Notes under the pieces: model-generated
What the model was told of the DNA's origin: nothing
What the model saw: the letters and a program-made list of their open reading frames with translations, nothing else
Database searches by the model: none
From: Lagopus muta
Taxonomy: Eukaryota > Chordata > Aves > Galliformes > Phasianidae
NCBI RefSeq assembly: GCF_023343835.1
Contig: NC_064433.1
Location: forward strand, 27,962,214-28,026,213
Direction of reading: 5' to 3'
DNA length: 64,000 nt
Part shown: one piece after another, positions 32,901 through 46,016 of the stretch
How positions within the stretch are numbered: position 1 is the first letter of the stretch
Layout of the letters: every line of letters starts with the position of its first letter
Made by a program: the position numbers and the translations under genes

Positions 32901-35900
32901 TGAAAGACTTAGGGATTGTGGAAAGATGAAAAACCTAACATCTGCCAGCAGTGTGTACTCACAGCTTAGAAGGCCAACTGAATTCTGGGCTGCATCACAA
33001 GAGCAGGGAGAGGGAGGTTATTGTCCCTCTCTACTCTGCCCTTGTGAAACCCCATGTGGAGTACTGTGTCCGGGCTTGGGGCCCCAGCACAAGAAATATC
33101 TCTTGGAGTGGATCCAGAGAAGGGCACAAAGACTATCATAGGGCTGGAGCACCACTCCTACGAAGTCAGACTGAGGGAGCTGGTCTTGTTCAGCCTGGAG
33201 AAGAGAAGACTCTGGGGAGACCTTGTGGTCTTCCAGTATTTAAAGGGAAATTATAAATAGAGGGAATCAACTTTTTACATTGGTAGATAGTGGAAGTACA
33301 AGGAGGAATGGCTTTGAACTAGAAGAGGAGTGATTTTGATTAGATGTCAGGGGAAAATTTTTCATTCAGAGGATAGTGAGGTGCTGAAACAGGTTGCCTG
33401 GAGAGGTTGTGGATACCCCATCTCTGGAGGTGTTCAAGGCCAGGTTGGGTGGGACATTGGGCATCCTGGTCTAGTGTCTAGCAATCCTGCCCACGGCTGG
33501 GGATTGGTACAAGAGCTCATAGTGTTCTGGATGTTTGTATTGCCATTACCATAATAACCTGGCTTTTCATACATCATAACAAGCATTTAGTTTCTCTTTA
33601 ACTTTTGTGTATTGTTATTCATTGAGTAAACTACACATCTTTGCTCACTTTGTTTTAATTTAGTTCTCTTTCCCACATAATTTGACTGCTTGCATATGCT
33701 TTCAAAATCAATTTTTTTATATACATATTTCAATAACACTGTATAGTCTTCATTTTCAAGTAGGTTAGATGGTTGCAAAGCTAGTTATGGATTACACAAC
33801 ACTGGATACTGAACACTGTGAGAAAGCTGAAGTTCTGAAACATCATGGAGAATATTTTGTTTTGGTGTGTATTTATGTCTTTAATGAAAGTTAAATCCTG
33901 CAGTGGAAATATTCACACTTCTAAGTGATTCGACAGTCGTAAGTATGATGTACACTAAGCAGTACTTCGTTAAACAAAACAAAACAAAAAAACCTAAAGT
34001 TTTTTATGCTTAACTTGTACAGTAAGATTAAAAAAATAAAAGCTCCACAAATAGTATGATTAGAGTAAGGACTAGATCTTACATTTTCTTAATGAAATGA
34101 GTATTTCCAGGCATCAGGAGAACTTTTTGAGCAAGCATTACAGACTTGAGAGTTTTGAACACACTAGCCTAAAGGTCTGTAGTCCTTGGCCAGAAGAAAA
34201 CAATAGAAATTCTGCTGGACTCTTGAGCTGATATCCACCAGAAACCATTTGGTTGAATAGTGGATTAACATGTAAGTGACAATATTTTCTGAGGGAGGGA
34301 GGAGCTGGATTAAAATGAGAAAGAAAGGAATTGAATTCTCTGAACAGAATTCAAATAAGGAAGGACAGCCTTGTAAGAAATAATAAGATGCTCTTTGGTT
34401 TCTTTTTAACATAAAGAAACTTCTAAAAAATAACATTTTTTTGCTTCCCCCCCCAACTGTTTTAAAAAAGATTTCCACTTCATGATAAAGAGAGACTTGA
34501 GAAATGGTTGCGGAACATGAAGCGCGATGCGTGGACTCCGAGTAAGCACCAGCTTCTGTGCAGTGATCATTTTACCCCTGATTCCCTTGATGTGCGATGG
34601 GGTATAAGATACTTAAAACACACAGCTGTACCAACAATTTTCTCTTCCCCGGATGACGAGGTAATGTTTTCCTATCTTTTTTACAATAGCAGAAATCTAA
34701 CCAACTGTTTATGCAATAATATGTTCTAGTTATCTTTAATATAATCATAGTTTGTTTTAAAAATAAAAGTCTCTCCATCAAAATATTTTGTTAATGAAAC
34801 TGACACAAAACTAGCATGTAATTCCATACTGTAAAGGAAAGACAGCTGCTTTGACTAGAGGTTCAGTATTGTTTTATAACTGGAAATTGAAGAAATATTT
34901 CCTTTAGGAAGAAAATGATTTCCTATGAGACTATTATATTTACTGTGCAATTATTCCTTATAATCGAATGTTCTTTTAAAGCCTTCTATTAACAAACTAT
35001 ACATATTTACTGACTACAGAATATTTTATTTTCAAACTCCATGTTTCTTACTCCTGTTAATAGCCTCTCAAGCACTTGTAGGCTACTGAAGATATGCTAC
35101 AAAGGCTGTTCCATCTGTCCTGTGACAGAGCTGTGAAAAAATATACTGAATATTTTTGTTTCAGTGGCTGCCCTTAAAAAGCTTGTTTGGATACTGATCT
35201 TAAATCTAATCATGTGGTGATATAGCTTACTGTTCTGTGAGTTTTTATCTTTTCTTCTGCTATTGATAAGTTCTCCCTGAGGTAGACTGCCTGACTAAAA
35301 AATAGTTGCTGAAACAACTTTGTTGCACCTTTATGGATCTTTAATATGTGTGTATTGAATACAGTGTTTCAGTTGTAATAAGGAATGGTAATCAGTTTTT
35401 CTAGTTACATGGCATAATTTTTTGTGATTTTTTTTTTTTTTCTCCTTCAGGAAAAAGACTCTTCTCAAAACAGCCCACAAGAGATAAAGAGAGAAGTCCT
35501 GGAAGAAACCACTAAAAATGTTGAGTCTAAGAAAGTTCCCTTATCACTTGAACTTTGTACACCAAAGAAAAGTTCTGTAACTGCAGAAGACCCAGATAAA
35601 AAAGAAGTGATTTGCTCAACTGTATTGAGTAAATCTTTACAAGTACAGAAACTACAACTTGAAAACAGAGAAGACTTTGAAACAGACAGTATCATTCTTG
35701 GTAATTCATCTCAGCAGTGTATACTTCAACCTGAGCCTGTTTTAATGGCAGCAGCAGACCAGAATGTGGAAGCTACTGATGTTCATGCTTCTGTAGAAGT
35801 TCCAGTAAATTGTACAGCTACAGTCTTGCAGTTTTCAGACCCTGACTACTTGAATTCATCTGTGAAACTGAAAAATACTTTGGGTTCAGTTACTGACTAT

Positions 35901-36416
35901 TCACTTGAAAATCCAAACTCTCATGTTGTAGGCTGTTCTGTTGAAGTGCAACCAACAACTGAAAATGCAGTTTTGGTCAGTACAGTCACACAAACTTTTG
36001 AACAACTCAATGGAAGCGAGGAATCTGTCATTGCTATCATTGTACCAGCTGAGAGTCCAAAAGAGCCTGAAATAATAAACAGATCTTTCTTGCCTGTTAA
36101 ACAAGAATTTCTTGACACAGAAGAAGCAGAAACAGATAATTCTCTGCATATGAATGCATATAATGGAATTGAAATATTACAAACTGAGCACTCATACTGC
36201 AAACAAGACGTAGACAGAGAGCATCTCTGGCAAAAAATTTCAAAGCTCCACTCTAAGATAACTCTACTTGAAATGCAGGAGGTAAAAACTTTGGGGAGAC
36301 TCAGGTCCTTGGAAGCTCTTATTGGACAATTGAAGCAAGAAAACCTGCTTTCTGAAGAAAAGCTCAAGATCGTAGAAAACTGCTTCACAACACTTGAAGT
36401 GACTATGATACAGTGA
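29907..36416 (+). CDS. THAP5: THAP5, THAP-type zinc-finger nuclear protein (three coding exons)
   Basis: Coding exons are 29907-29989, 34471-34660 and 35451-36416, with GT-AG introns (29990-34470 in phase 2; 34661-35450 in phase 0). The product is 412 residues, against about 395 in human. The THAP domain fills residues 1-86: [12 protein letters not shown] with C5 and C9/C10, W40, C58-x2-H61 (LCSDHF) and the closing AVPTIF at 80-85. This is the C2CH module that binds DNA through zinc. A long acidic, Ser/Thr-rich middle follows, with two sumoylation-type motifs (IKRE at 103-106, VKQE at 307-310). Then come an EHSY motif at 337-340 fitting the HCF-1-binding consensus [D/E]HxY, and a predicted coiled coil at about 345-405 ([19 protein letters not shown]). 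In human the protein is a nuclear DNA-binding factor linked to cell-cycle control. The start is fixed by the MPRYCAA family N-terminus. It shares its promoter with DNAJB9. Confidence 0.97.
30626..31012 (-). mobile_element. CR1 LINE 3' fragment in THAP5 intron 1, antisense to the gene
   Basis: 'caagttggaagagacccata', 'gcacagcctgttccatgcc', 'gtgaagaactttttcctaat' and 'ctaggctgaagaaacctaag' follow the CR1 3' end in reverse complement. Confidence 0.88.
31085..31353 (+). mobile_element. CR1 LINE 3' end in THAP5 intron 1, sense to the gene
   Basis: 'gtgaggcactggaacagatt', 'gccccatccctggagacttt', 'aggtcccttccaactttaag' and the terminal 'gattctatgattctga' are the canonical CR1 3' end, including about two of its 8-bp terminal units. 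Confidence 0.93.
32895..33520 (+). mobile_element. CR1 LINE fragment in THAP5 intron 1, sense to the gene
   Basis: RT-tail blocks 'gtggagtactgtgtccgggc', 'ggctggagcaccactcctac' and 'ttcagcctggagaagagaag' are followed by 3' UTR blocks 'gaggtgctgaaacaggttgc' and 'cccatctctggaggtgttca'. It is frameshifted and lacks the final 8-bp repeats. Confidence 0.92.
34661..35450 (+). other. THAP5: THAP5 intron 2
   Basis: Donor GAG|gtaatg and acceptor tctccttcag|GAA, phase 0, with a strong T-run before the acceptor. No repeat family or exon was recognised inside. Confidence 0.93.
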
Positions 36417-36975
36417 AGGCTTTGAATGGTTGCTCTTGAGTATCTTTTTAGCTTCTCTGACTGTCCTTTTGTACAAATTAACTTTTGTTTCAGTCATGAT
36501 ATTTTAAGTATTTAATGCAAACTGTGTGAACAGCAAATGTTCTTTAAAATGTTACATCAACCTCTGCAAATCTTAGCTGGTAGACAGTTGCCCATAAAAT
36601 GTGACTTGCAAGTGAGTTTTAAAAGAAAAACAAAGCCTGTCTTGTTAAAGTGTATGAGGTGAATCAGTAAAAATGAGTCAAGCTTTTCCAGGTGAGGCTT
36701 TCCTGAGACATGCAGGTTTTGCATTTGGGACAGTAGCATTAGAATGGATTTTCATAACTGTGTAGAATGGACAATTATGAAGCAGTTGTTTAAAAAAGAA
36801 AAAATTGTCCTGATTCTCTTTCACATGAGTAAAGAGGTATGTATTACACATTGTCCAGTGGAGCCACCATTACTCTTTAGTCTTTTTCTGTCTAGTGTTC
36901 ATTGATAGCTTTTGTATACTTTGACCCTATTAAATTTTTCTTCAATAAATGCTGTGTCCTTTCATTTCATTTAGT
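36417..36975 (+). other. THAP5: THAP5 3' UTR
   Basis: Runs from the TGA at 36414-36416 to just beyond the AATAAA signal. It is AU-rich. The cleavage position, probably about 36960-36975, is inferred from the signal and the G/T-rich element that follows. Confidence 0.7.
36944..36949 (+). terminator. THAP5: THAP5 poly(A) signal AATAAA
   Basis: A canonical hexamer 530 bp after the stop codon, followed by a 'gctgtgtcctttc' and T/GTTTG-rich downstream element at about 36951-37015. Confidence 0.85.
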
Positions 36976-38197
36976 TTTTAGTTGGTTTTTTTTCTGTTTG
37001 TTTGTTTTGTTTTTTCCTTAGATAGCATTATTAGAATGAACAGATCGTTCTCCTCTTTTTGGAATGTTGGAATATTCTACTCAAATGGAAGGAATTATCT
37101 TAAATAGTGACTGTTTTATGATTAAAGAGGAAAGTTGTAAATATTCAGTGATGCTATCTACTCAGCTTTGATGGTCATGCAACCTAATGTATAAATTTAT
37201 AGATCCTTAATAATACACTGAAGAAAGCAACATTTTGCAGAGCAAATTGCTGTAAAAGTAGGAGTGCACTGTTTTTCTGTAACTTATTCTTTGAAAAATT
37301 AATTATGAGATTAAAAATTTGGTCCGCTTTATTGATACTATGAACTGTTCCTAGTGCACAGGACATGAATGTGTTGGAAATGTACTGATAATCTATTTTG
37401 AGGGAAATGAATTTTTTAAAATACCTACTGCTTATTCTGTCAGCATGCCAACCCTTAAGACTTAGAATTTTGATGTGCAATGATTAGAGTTCTTCAGGAA
37501 CTTGTAGGTACTTTCCTATATTCAGATGTCCTCACCCAACATCAATTCAGTGTAGGATTGGATCTAATGTGTTCCTCTGCAGTCAATTGGCTCCGTTCCC
37601 TGTCAGTTGCATTCTGCATCTGGAGAATTTTGTTAGTTAAGTAAGTGAGGATCAAGCAGCATGATTTACAAATCTTGACAAAACTAGTCAAATTTCACAA
37701 AAATTCCCAGTATTAATACTAAGAATGCTATTTTTTGGCATAGATATCTTTAAAGTTGGGGGAAAATAAAAGATATTTTCCTTTTTTTAGGGAGTTTATT
37801 GGGGATAGCAGAAAGGTTCTGTATTTTTAGAAGCACTCACCAAGCCTACAAATTTCTTTGTAGGGTGTTTTGAACCAATGGGACCTGGGTGGACATAAAT
37901 GGCCCTCTGCATACAACTTTTTATGCCAGATAGGTTCAGGTGAGAAAAGCTAGATGTAGGCCTTAATGACCTGTTACCCTAAATGCTACCCAAAGTAACT
38001 GCTGCTCTTTTAAAAAGCAGGATAATATTTGCTTTATTTTTCAATGGTCTTTTTTTGAAAGTTATTTAACATTGGAATAGATGTTAAATACCATAACATT
38101 CTATTAACCTTATGTTTTCAAGCAAGACTTTACATATTTAGGTTAAAATTTACCAGTTCTCTTAATCCTGAATTTTCTGTCTTGTTCCCTGTGTCAG

Positions 38198-38405
38198 ATC
38201 ATGGTGCATCTCATCTAGGTTTGTGGTTTCTGCAGCAGCAGCCAACATTGCATATTTAACTTACAATAAACAAATAAAGACAGAGATTGAAAACAATCAT
38301 TTTATATGCAGCATTTCTCAGGGCCAGTCCTATGGTGATGAAGAGCCTGAACCACCACAAAACAGTGTGCAGCTTGAAGGAAAACCAGAATCAGGACTGT
38401 TCTGA
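38198..38405 (+). other. Candidate terminal exon or gene relic of unknown identity
   Basis: A strong acceptor (polypyrimidine tract ending 'ccctgtgtcag') at 38197 is followed by an open frame of 68 full codons to TGA at 38403-38405. It has no ATG of its own in this frame. The translated end is hydrophilic and acidic (SYGDEEPEPPQNSVQLEG). I do not recognise the protein. It could be a last exon of an unannotated transcript, a pseudogene fragment or chance. Read in this frame it starts one base into a codon, which would match the phase left by THAP5 exon 1, but nothing shows such splicing occurs. Confidence 0.25.
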
Positions 38406-41400
38406 AATCACTGCTGCAAATTTATTCTGACAAATTATTTTGGACAGAGAACTTTGTATATTTTGAAACAAATTTAGTATTATAGCTGACTTTGTTTGGA
38501 AAATATAGTTAGGGGCTTGGCTTCAGCAGTATGCTGACACTTACTAACTCAAGCTAATCATTATAAACAAAGAAATGTGCCACGTGTGCTATGTTGAACA
38601 GCCACACATTGCTAGTTAAATGCTACATGCATGTCTTGTTCTCAGTGTCTCCTAATCATAAAGCTGTATAAATTTTTATACTAAACTTCTTGTACTCTCA
38701 AAGGAGCTACATTAATCCTTGAGATCTTAACTGGTATCGTATTAGTAGATTGAATCATTAAAACTTTTGTAATGTATCAAACTTATTTTGATCAAAATCA
38801 ACTTACTTATCTTTTTGATAACTTTACATTTGCATCAACGTTTTTTATCTTGACTACTTGCTTTTACTAATGTAATTACTTTGACATTTCCAGTTTTAGC
38901 ATGTCAACTGTTTAATATCTCTTTTGAACTTTTAAGCTGTATTTTTCTTCTGGCTACTGCAGGAATTTGGCATTTGGCTTCCTTGTACACCTTCATTTAA
39001 ATTCCACCAGTCCTATTAAGCTAACAGATGAGCAGTGTATCTCCATATGGAATCAACCGATGCCCATTCTTCCTAGTTTTTCATTTTCTTTACAAATGGA
39101 TTGTGAAGTTTTATTTAACTCAATCTGAATGCAGTAGAGTTACAGGGGTTATTTTCTTTCCTGCAGGCTAATGAGTATCTGGGATTTCTTGCATCAGTAG
39201 TGACTGCACTCTTCCACACTTCATGAGCATTCATTAGGAGTCTGTCTAGACCTCTCATTAGATGTCTTCAGTTACTCTCCTTTACCTTGGTGAGATTATA
39301 ATTATTCTTCCTTCCCAATTAAATCCTCTCCTTCTCTGAACTCTGGCTCCAATCTTAGAAAACTTGGATGCTATCTCACTAGATACTGTCTTTTCAGCAA
39401 ACTTGAAGCTACATATGGCATTTTTAAAAACTGCACTTCTGTCCATCTCCTGCCTCCTTCTGCAGTAGCCTGATTACCTAGCCATGCTTTGATCCAAACT
39501 GCCTTGTGTTCAACTTGATGCTTCCTCTCACTTGATAATGCTGTTTAATTGCATTGCTTAGCAAAGCAGTGGGCACAGCTGGGCTCTGCCCTTCCATGTT
39601 GCAGAGATGTAGTATAACACTGACAAACACCATCACATAGCTAGGTGAGCACTCATGCAGGCAGAAATTTTTGGATTCCTACAGCCATAGTTATTCAGTT
39701 GTGTCAATGACAGCAGTGGATTTCATGTAGCAGGATGCATTATTCCCAGACTCTGAGCGGATCTTTTACTCTCAGTTGTTTCAAACTTTACTAACAGAAT
39801 ATGGCAAAGAAATCCAGAGCCTGCTCCTGTGGGAAAAAGTACCCAGAGATACTGGGAAAGACCCAACCGGCTTTCAGAGGAAATCCAGAAGACATTATGA
39901 ACAGCAGCTTGACAATTCTCTGTCTTCCCAGGCAGAACTAGAAGTTCACATCCACTCTCAAGGGAAGGTGCAAGGGGCAGGCTGTGCTGAGTGACTCAGG
40001 CCACTTCCCCGTGTGAACTCCAAAAGCAAGAAGCCATGCACCATATCTGTCAGAAAGCTGGAGAGAAAGTGGCATCTGCACGTCAGAACTCTGCAAAAGA
40101 TGCTTGGAGCCATTCCATGGAGATGAAAAGGAAAGAATGGGCTTTGGCATTTAGGGTTCCTGCCTGGGAAAAGTTTCTTTTTTAGGATCCCACGCACCAA
40201 GAACTTCTCATAGCTACCGGGAAAACTCAGTAATGCCCTGGGGGGTGGGATGGGCTACTAGCACCAAGGCAGGAGAGAAAGGAAAGAGAAAATGAGATTG
40301 TATGCTTTTATGAACTAAAATTAGACTTAAACTTGGACACAATATATTTTCCTTTGCTGAATTAACAGGGGACTTTATGACCAAACACACGCTGATACTT
40401 TTAGAATTTTATTCACACTGAATCATGTAAAATATCACCACTCTATTTTCTCCTTTACTGAAATGAGTTGTGATGATTGTCAGATTTACCAAGCCATTTA
40501 CTCCTGCTGTGAAGAGATGAATTTCTCCCCGAATATTTTCCCAGAAAAAAAAGCATTAACAATCAGAATTCTAAGCAAACATTTTTTTTTCCAGTAAGTA
40601 ATTAAGTATTATGGGACATATTGCTGAAAGTCTGGCACTGTTTTAATATATGGTCTTCCTGCAGAGGTCATTTAGAAGAGTATCTCTGAAAGCATAAAAC
40701 CAATTTAGAAGCCTCCTCCATTCTAAGAGGTCAAGCTGTATAGATTATTCTGGAATACATTATTTGTTCTGATTTATATGGATCTCATATATAGAAAGCA
40801 GTGTTCTATATAAACAGCAGGTGGTGCTACTGGTCTGTGCTATAGAAATCCGCCTAAACATTTCATTTTCATTCTACTGCCAGAAACCCATGCAAACAGA
40901 TTAACTATGCAAGGATTTTTTTCCCCCTTATTCTTCACATGTATCTGTAGTAAAGTAAGTTATTATCTGAATAAAACAGCATGACTAGTTTTCCTCAGTT
41001 TTACAGAAGTAAAGCTTCAGAGAAGAAACTCATTTGAATTCTGAGCAAAAAAAGATGAAATTCAAGAGCCTTCTGCTCAAGAGAGTGGTAAAAGATCTAT
41101 TCATTGTCACCATGGAGCATGATTGCTTTCCTCGTTTGTTGAAGTGGGTCAGTGATTAAAGTTTGCTTCCCTTAAACAGTTTAGCATTGCTTGTTTGCAT
41201 ATTAATCAGGGTAATTATGTGAGTGTTTAATCACAGCCTTCATCGAGAATGTCTGTTTTGCGACACAAGCACTATGGCCATGTTGTTGTAACTGGGAAGC
41301 TGCATGCACAGTGGTTTTATGCATGACTCCATTCCCTCTGAAGATCTTGTGGAACAGACTTTGTGCTGAGAACACACAATTTCAGCTGCTGTGAACAGTA

Positions 41401-42197
41401 CTGCTATTGGGGAAACATGGTCCTGCATACTCTAGAAAGTTTTTTCCTGCATATTCCTCTGTTAGTTTCAAAATACAGAAGACAACATGGTGTTACAGTA
41501 CAGGTCAGAAGTATCTGTGTGGTTTATCTGTGGTTAAACTGCCAGGCAGCATTAGCACAGTGCCAACAAAAACCATGATGCTGTGTGATTTTCTGAATGA
41601 GTGGAACAGGTCTACAGGTCAGCCATGGCAAAAACAGATGGTGAAGAAAGCTGTGCCTAGGAATACTCTATGTTTAGAGGCATAAATTTGCCTCAAGGGT
41701 AGTTGCAGATTCTCTGGGTTTACAGAACATAGTGTTCAGCCTATTGTTCTCTGATCAAATGCAGCCAGAAACCAAAACCAGAGTAATGGACCTCCACCAC
41801 AGCCTCTCGAAAGGAGTCATCTCGCCTGACTCTGGATATCTCCGTCATGAGGTGCTCCTCCATTAAGCAGTATCTAATGTCTCTGTTAAAAAAAAAAGAA
41901 CGAATGGAGGAAACGCACATTTATCTACTGATTATGGCCCATAGGATGTTTTAGACAAAAATATTTCATACCTGGAGCTAGCTAAAATGAATGCCATCTT
42001 GTGTTTCGAGAAGTAAATCAGATAGTTGTTAGAAAGGCGTAAGTTAGAAGAAGTAAATCCTAGTTAAGAGGATCTTGACAAGGCAGTTGTTCCAAATTGT
42101 GACTTCATGTCCTGTGTATCAGTGACAAGAGGAAGGTCTTTAAAAGTTTCTAGAAGGGCTTCTGTTCAGATACATTATGTATGTAGTTCCAGGTTGA

Positions 42198-42247
42198 TTT
42201 TTTTTCTTTCTTCCTTTTTTCTTTTTTTCTTTTTTTTTTTTTTTCCT
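42198..42247 (+). repeat. Pyrimidine (T/C) tract
   Basis: About 50 nt almost entirely of T with scattered C, in the pattern T8-CTTTCTTCC-T6-C-T7-C-T17. It is low-complexity DNA with possible triplex-forming potential. Confidence 0.85.
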
Positions 42248-45057
42248 AGTGAGTTTGAAAGAAATCTTTCCATGCAGGAAATTTGGATCAGTAAGAAAAC
42301 TAATTCAACAGGCACCTTGTTCAGGCAGAGCGTATCTGAGGCATAGTTCTGAGTCCTCACAAGGTGTATATCAGGCATAAAAGCTCTGCATTGCTTCATG
42401 AATAACATGAATCAAAAGTCATCAGACATCTTATAGCCCCTTGAGATGGAAAATGACTTTGTGCCTGCTGTAGGCTCAAGTCAAAGCAGCATCAAACACC
42501 ATGAAAAGGTCTTTTTCAGCAATGTCTGCTTAGGTAAGCACATTATAGATCATAGATGCCATTAGTCTCACCTTCACTCTGAGTCAATAGACCATAAGGC
42601 TGCATAAGAATGGGTCTTGGGAGCCCTCAATGACCAGAATGGTGACCATTTGGAGATGGGAAATAATAAAAATATGATGACTGTAGTTTCGCAACATACA
42701 AAATGCATCAAAACCTTTGGATATCATACCAGTCAGCAGATGTTATTAAATGTACATCAAAACCCTTTATTGAGTGTCTTACGTGATAAGAAATCCTGTA
42801 CTGTGTAGAAATGACTTTGGCTGCAGGGCATTTACAGAACACCAGCTGCATACCCTTCCTGCCTGTTGACCGCATGGTGACCAGCCATTGTGACAGCACT
42901 GCACTGGTGGGCCTCAACAGACTTACCACCAACTCTCAGAAAATGTCTGCCACTCCACTGTCACCCAGTAAGGGGAAGCATGGCACTTGTTCTCCTCCCT
43001 GGAACCCCAGCCAATACCTGCAAAAAGTCATGCACATCTCACTGGCAAAGCAGTGTCCCATTTCCACTACTGGGTTGGAAAAGGGGAAATTCACTGACCT
43101 AGAACAGCAATAGATTAAATTAAATGATTCCTACTTTGATTCTAGTGTTCTGAAAGTCCAGGGGTTGAGTGAGAGCCATGTCTGCAGAGCAGATGCCAGA
43201 GGGCATATCTGATGCCTTGTGAAATTATCAGCACCAAATACGTGCTGTGCAGTTTGCTGCTCAGGACCACACCAGGATGCTGCTTTGTGACCCCGTGTGC
43301 TGGGTCTCACCCCAACAGAGCTCTGCCCACAAGCTGGTGCAAAAGGACAAATACTCAAGGTTTAGCTCTAGGGGCAAAGCTTTGAACAATGTCAAGCCTT
43401 CAGCACAGACTCTATGAAGAAGCAAAATACAGATGGATGCTGGCAACTATTCTTCCTTCCCCCATCCCTTTGGTTTACTTTATATAGAAATAGAGAGGCC
43501 GGTAGGCCAATCTACTGAGAACTGCTGTGGTAGAAAATGCTGCACAGAGAAAAACAGGCAGATAATGAGAACAAAAGTATGTTTCACTTACAGGGATTAA
43601 TTAGAAGCAGTAACAAATCCCAATTATATTTTTAATTAAAAAATATATTAGAAACTGACACTTATCTAAGAGTTACCACAGAAACATGAGCTCAACCACA
43701 GTTGCACTTGAATTGACTAATTTCACAACTTAGAAGCACACAGTTCACCATAATGAGATCACAGTCATAAATCCAAATTAAATTGTATTTTATAGTTTTA
43801 ACATTGAAGTCACAAACTTATTGCTTTAGGGATCCATTGTGTGAGACTACAGTAGGCTTCAGGTATACTTTTTTCTGCATTTAGCATCTGAAAAGAATTA
43901 CAACACTACCCACAGTTTTTGATGAGTAACATTGTCCTGGCTTCTAACAGTACAAGAAAGTTTCAGGCTCACAAATTAGACAAACTCTTCATTCAGAGAG
44001 ACCACACTGGGGAACTGCAGGCATCCTTTTCTGACCTTCACTTACAAAGCACAATTACTATGAGAAGGCAGAGCCATGATCTTGTTTTTGTTCACCTTTT
44101 GCACTAATCTCATTTCAAGACGTCAGGAACACAGCCTCCTAACGCAAAATCCCCAGCCAAGTGGCTGGGAGCCTGCAGCTTGGAGCAGGCAATGCTTTCA
44201 GGCTGCATCCCTTTGTCTCAGCCTGAGCTCACAGTAAAATCAGATTAAGCACATGCTCAAGGCTTAGTAAGCTGAAATCCTCAGCTTCCTTTGACTCCTC
44301 TTTGGCTGGTAAAGTGAATTATTTTCCATCAGTTAGTGTAAATATGTTGGATGTTTTCCTTTCTAATGAACAAGGCATCTTTATAACCTACTTCATTTAA
44401 GAGTAACTACCCATCATGTCTGAAAGGATTTTGCTGATAATAAATCCACAACTGTGGGGGCTGTACCTGCAACTCCCTCACTGTTGACAACAGATACATA
44501 GGAATGGCAGAATAAAATGCAAATAAAAAAATAAAAAACGCAACTACAGATGTTTTTGTTTTATTTGATCTGTTTATTTGATGAATAGAGACTGAAAATT
44601 GACATACTTTCCTCTCTTCATTAACAGCTGTAGGAATAACGTAACAGTGGAAATCATTGGTTTCCCTCCCAGCACAGGGGACATAAAAGCTGGAAGGATT
44701 TTGGAAGCTGCTGTAAGAACTGTCTGTTCTGAAAACACCTGCAGTTTTGTTTAATTTTCTAGTTTCACACTGCAGGAACAAAAACAGCCTAACAGTCAAG
44801 AAATATGTTAAGCTTGCCAAATAATATCCCAGGTAGCCATAAAAAATTTCCTTTAGGTTTTAAATAAATATCTTTAAGAGCAATTAAAAAACATGAGTGC
44901 AAACTGTAAGTTTCATTGCATATGAAGTGATGAAATGAGTGTCATGCACTTATGGTAGATGCAATGGAGAACAAGTGTGAAGTGATGGAGTGAAAGTGCC
45001 CTGCCTTTCCTTCTCTCACAGGGACACCCTCAAAGGACTCAAAGTACTGTTTTTGCC

Positions 45058-45076
45058 TAAAAAAAAAAAAAAAAAG
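45058..45076 (+). repeat. Poly(A) run
   Basis: About 17 consecutive A in noncoding DNA. No processed pseudogene was recognised upstream of it. Confidence 0.8.
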
Positions 45077-46016
45077 TTTTGAAATGACATTGCCAGATAA
45101 AATCCTAGTTGCACTAACATCACTCTCTAAGCATAAAAACCAACGTATTCCTATTTCTCAACATCTATGTTGAGCCTGCATTTTATCCTTTCTGAACCAC
45201 TTTAACAATGGAAGGCAAAGCAGTAATGTAGCACCACGTGGCAGGAGGACATGTCCTGCCTTTTCTTGCAGAGCTGTTTCTAATACTGTGAAGCATTGGC
45301 AATCTCTGTTTCATGTTACCTCAGAACTTGGCAGGATCAACAGCCTTTTGGGAAATGCCCTTCACTGCATTCTAATCAGCAGAACTGATAGTTTTGGACA
45401 CAGAAACAAGTTACCTTTCAGATACCTATAGCTGTGAATGTCCAAAATAACATTAAGACTGGCACATACACTACAGCCCTGGACTCTGCAGTGCTCTAGA
45501 GAAGAAGCAGAACCCAATAATATTTAAGAACTGCAGAAACATTGCCAGCATTAAGTGACTGTTCACTTTGTTTTTCTTCCCAGAGCTGTGATTTTCAAAG
45601 GGTCTGAGTGAAAACAGTAAGCCGAAGCAGAGTCAGATTTTTCAAGTTTAAACCAACCTCACTATTCTTTGTTTACTACACTGATCATTTCTGTTTGTAT
45701 GTTTGTTTGTTTTCAGTAACATATATTTCTCATATGAAAGAAATTCCATGAGTAAAGCTTGGAAAGGCAACTGTGTGTTAGACCCCACAATCTGTGGGAA
45801 GGTAAACTGGAGGCTTTCTGAAATCGATGACTGCAAATGCAAAATAAGAACTTCAAATTTATGCTGTCCTTTCCTCAGCCCCTTTGCAAAGACTAAGATG
45901 GAGCCAATGCCAAATTTTCAACATAGAGCTTTTCACATTGTTTGCATTCCAGACCTGCCTCCCCCTGCAGCCTACCCTCCAAAGGGAAAGCAACAGATTC
46001 TAGAAGCAGTACAGAA

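Larger units (their letters stand above)
29990..34470 (+). other. THAP5: THAP5 intron 1
   Basis: The donor CC|gtgagt at 29990 and the acceptor tttaaaaaag at 34470 split a Pro codon. The 4.5-kb intron holds three CR1 fragments. Two of them are back-to-back in opposite orientation. Confidence 0.93.
36976..46016. other. Intergenic region downstream of THAP5
   Basis: About 9 kb with no recognised gene apart from a weak candidate exon at 38198-38405. It contains a pyrimidine-rich tract at about 42198-42247, and AT-rich stretches near 41140-41250 that look like typical noncoding vertebrate DNA. The 137-codon minus-strand frame at 44407-44820 begins with TTG and shows no domain. Confidence 0.4.

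Noticed and set aside
42175-42408. Lys-rich minus-strand frame
   Set aside because: It is translated from the T/C tract and is low complexity.
44407-44820. 137-codon minus-strand frame with a hydrophobic segment
   Set aside because: It starts with TTG rather than ATG, has no recognisable domain, and lies in AT-rich intergenic DNA with no promoter or splice context.
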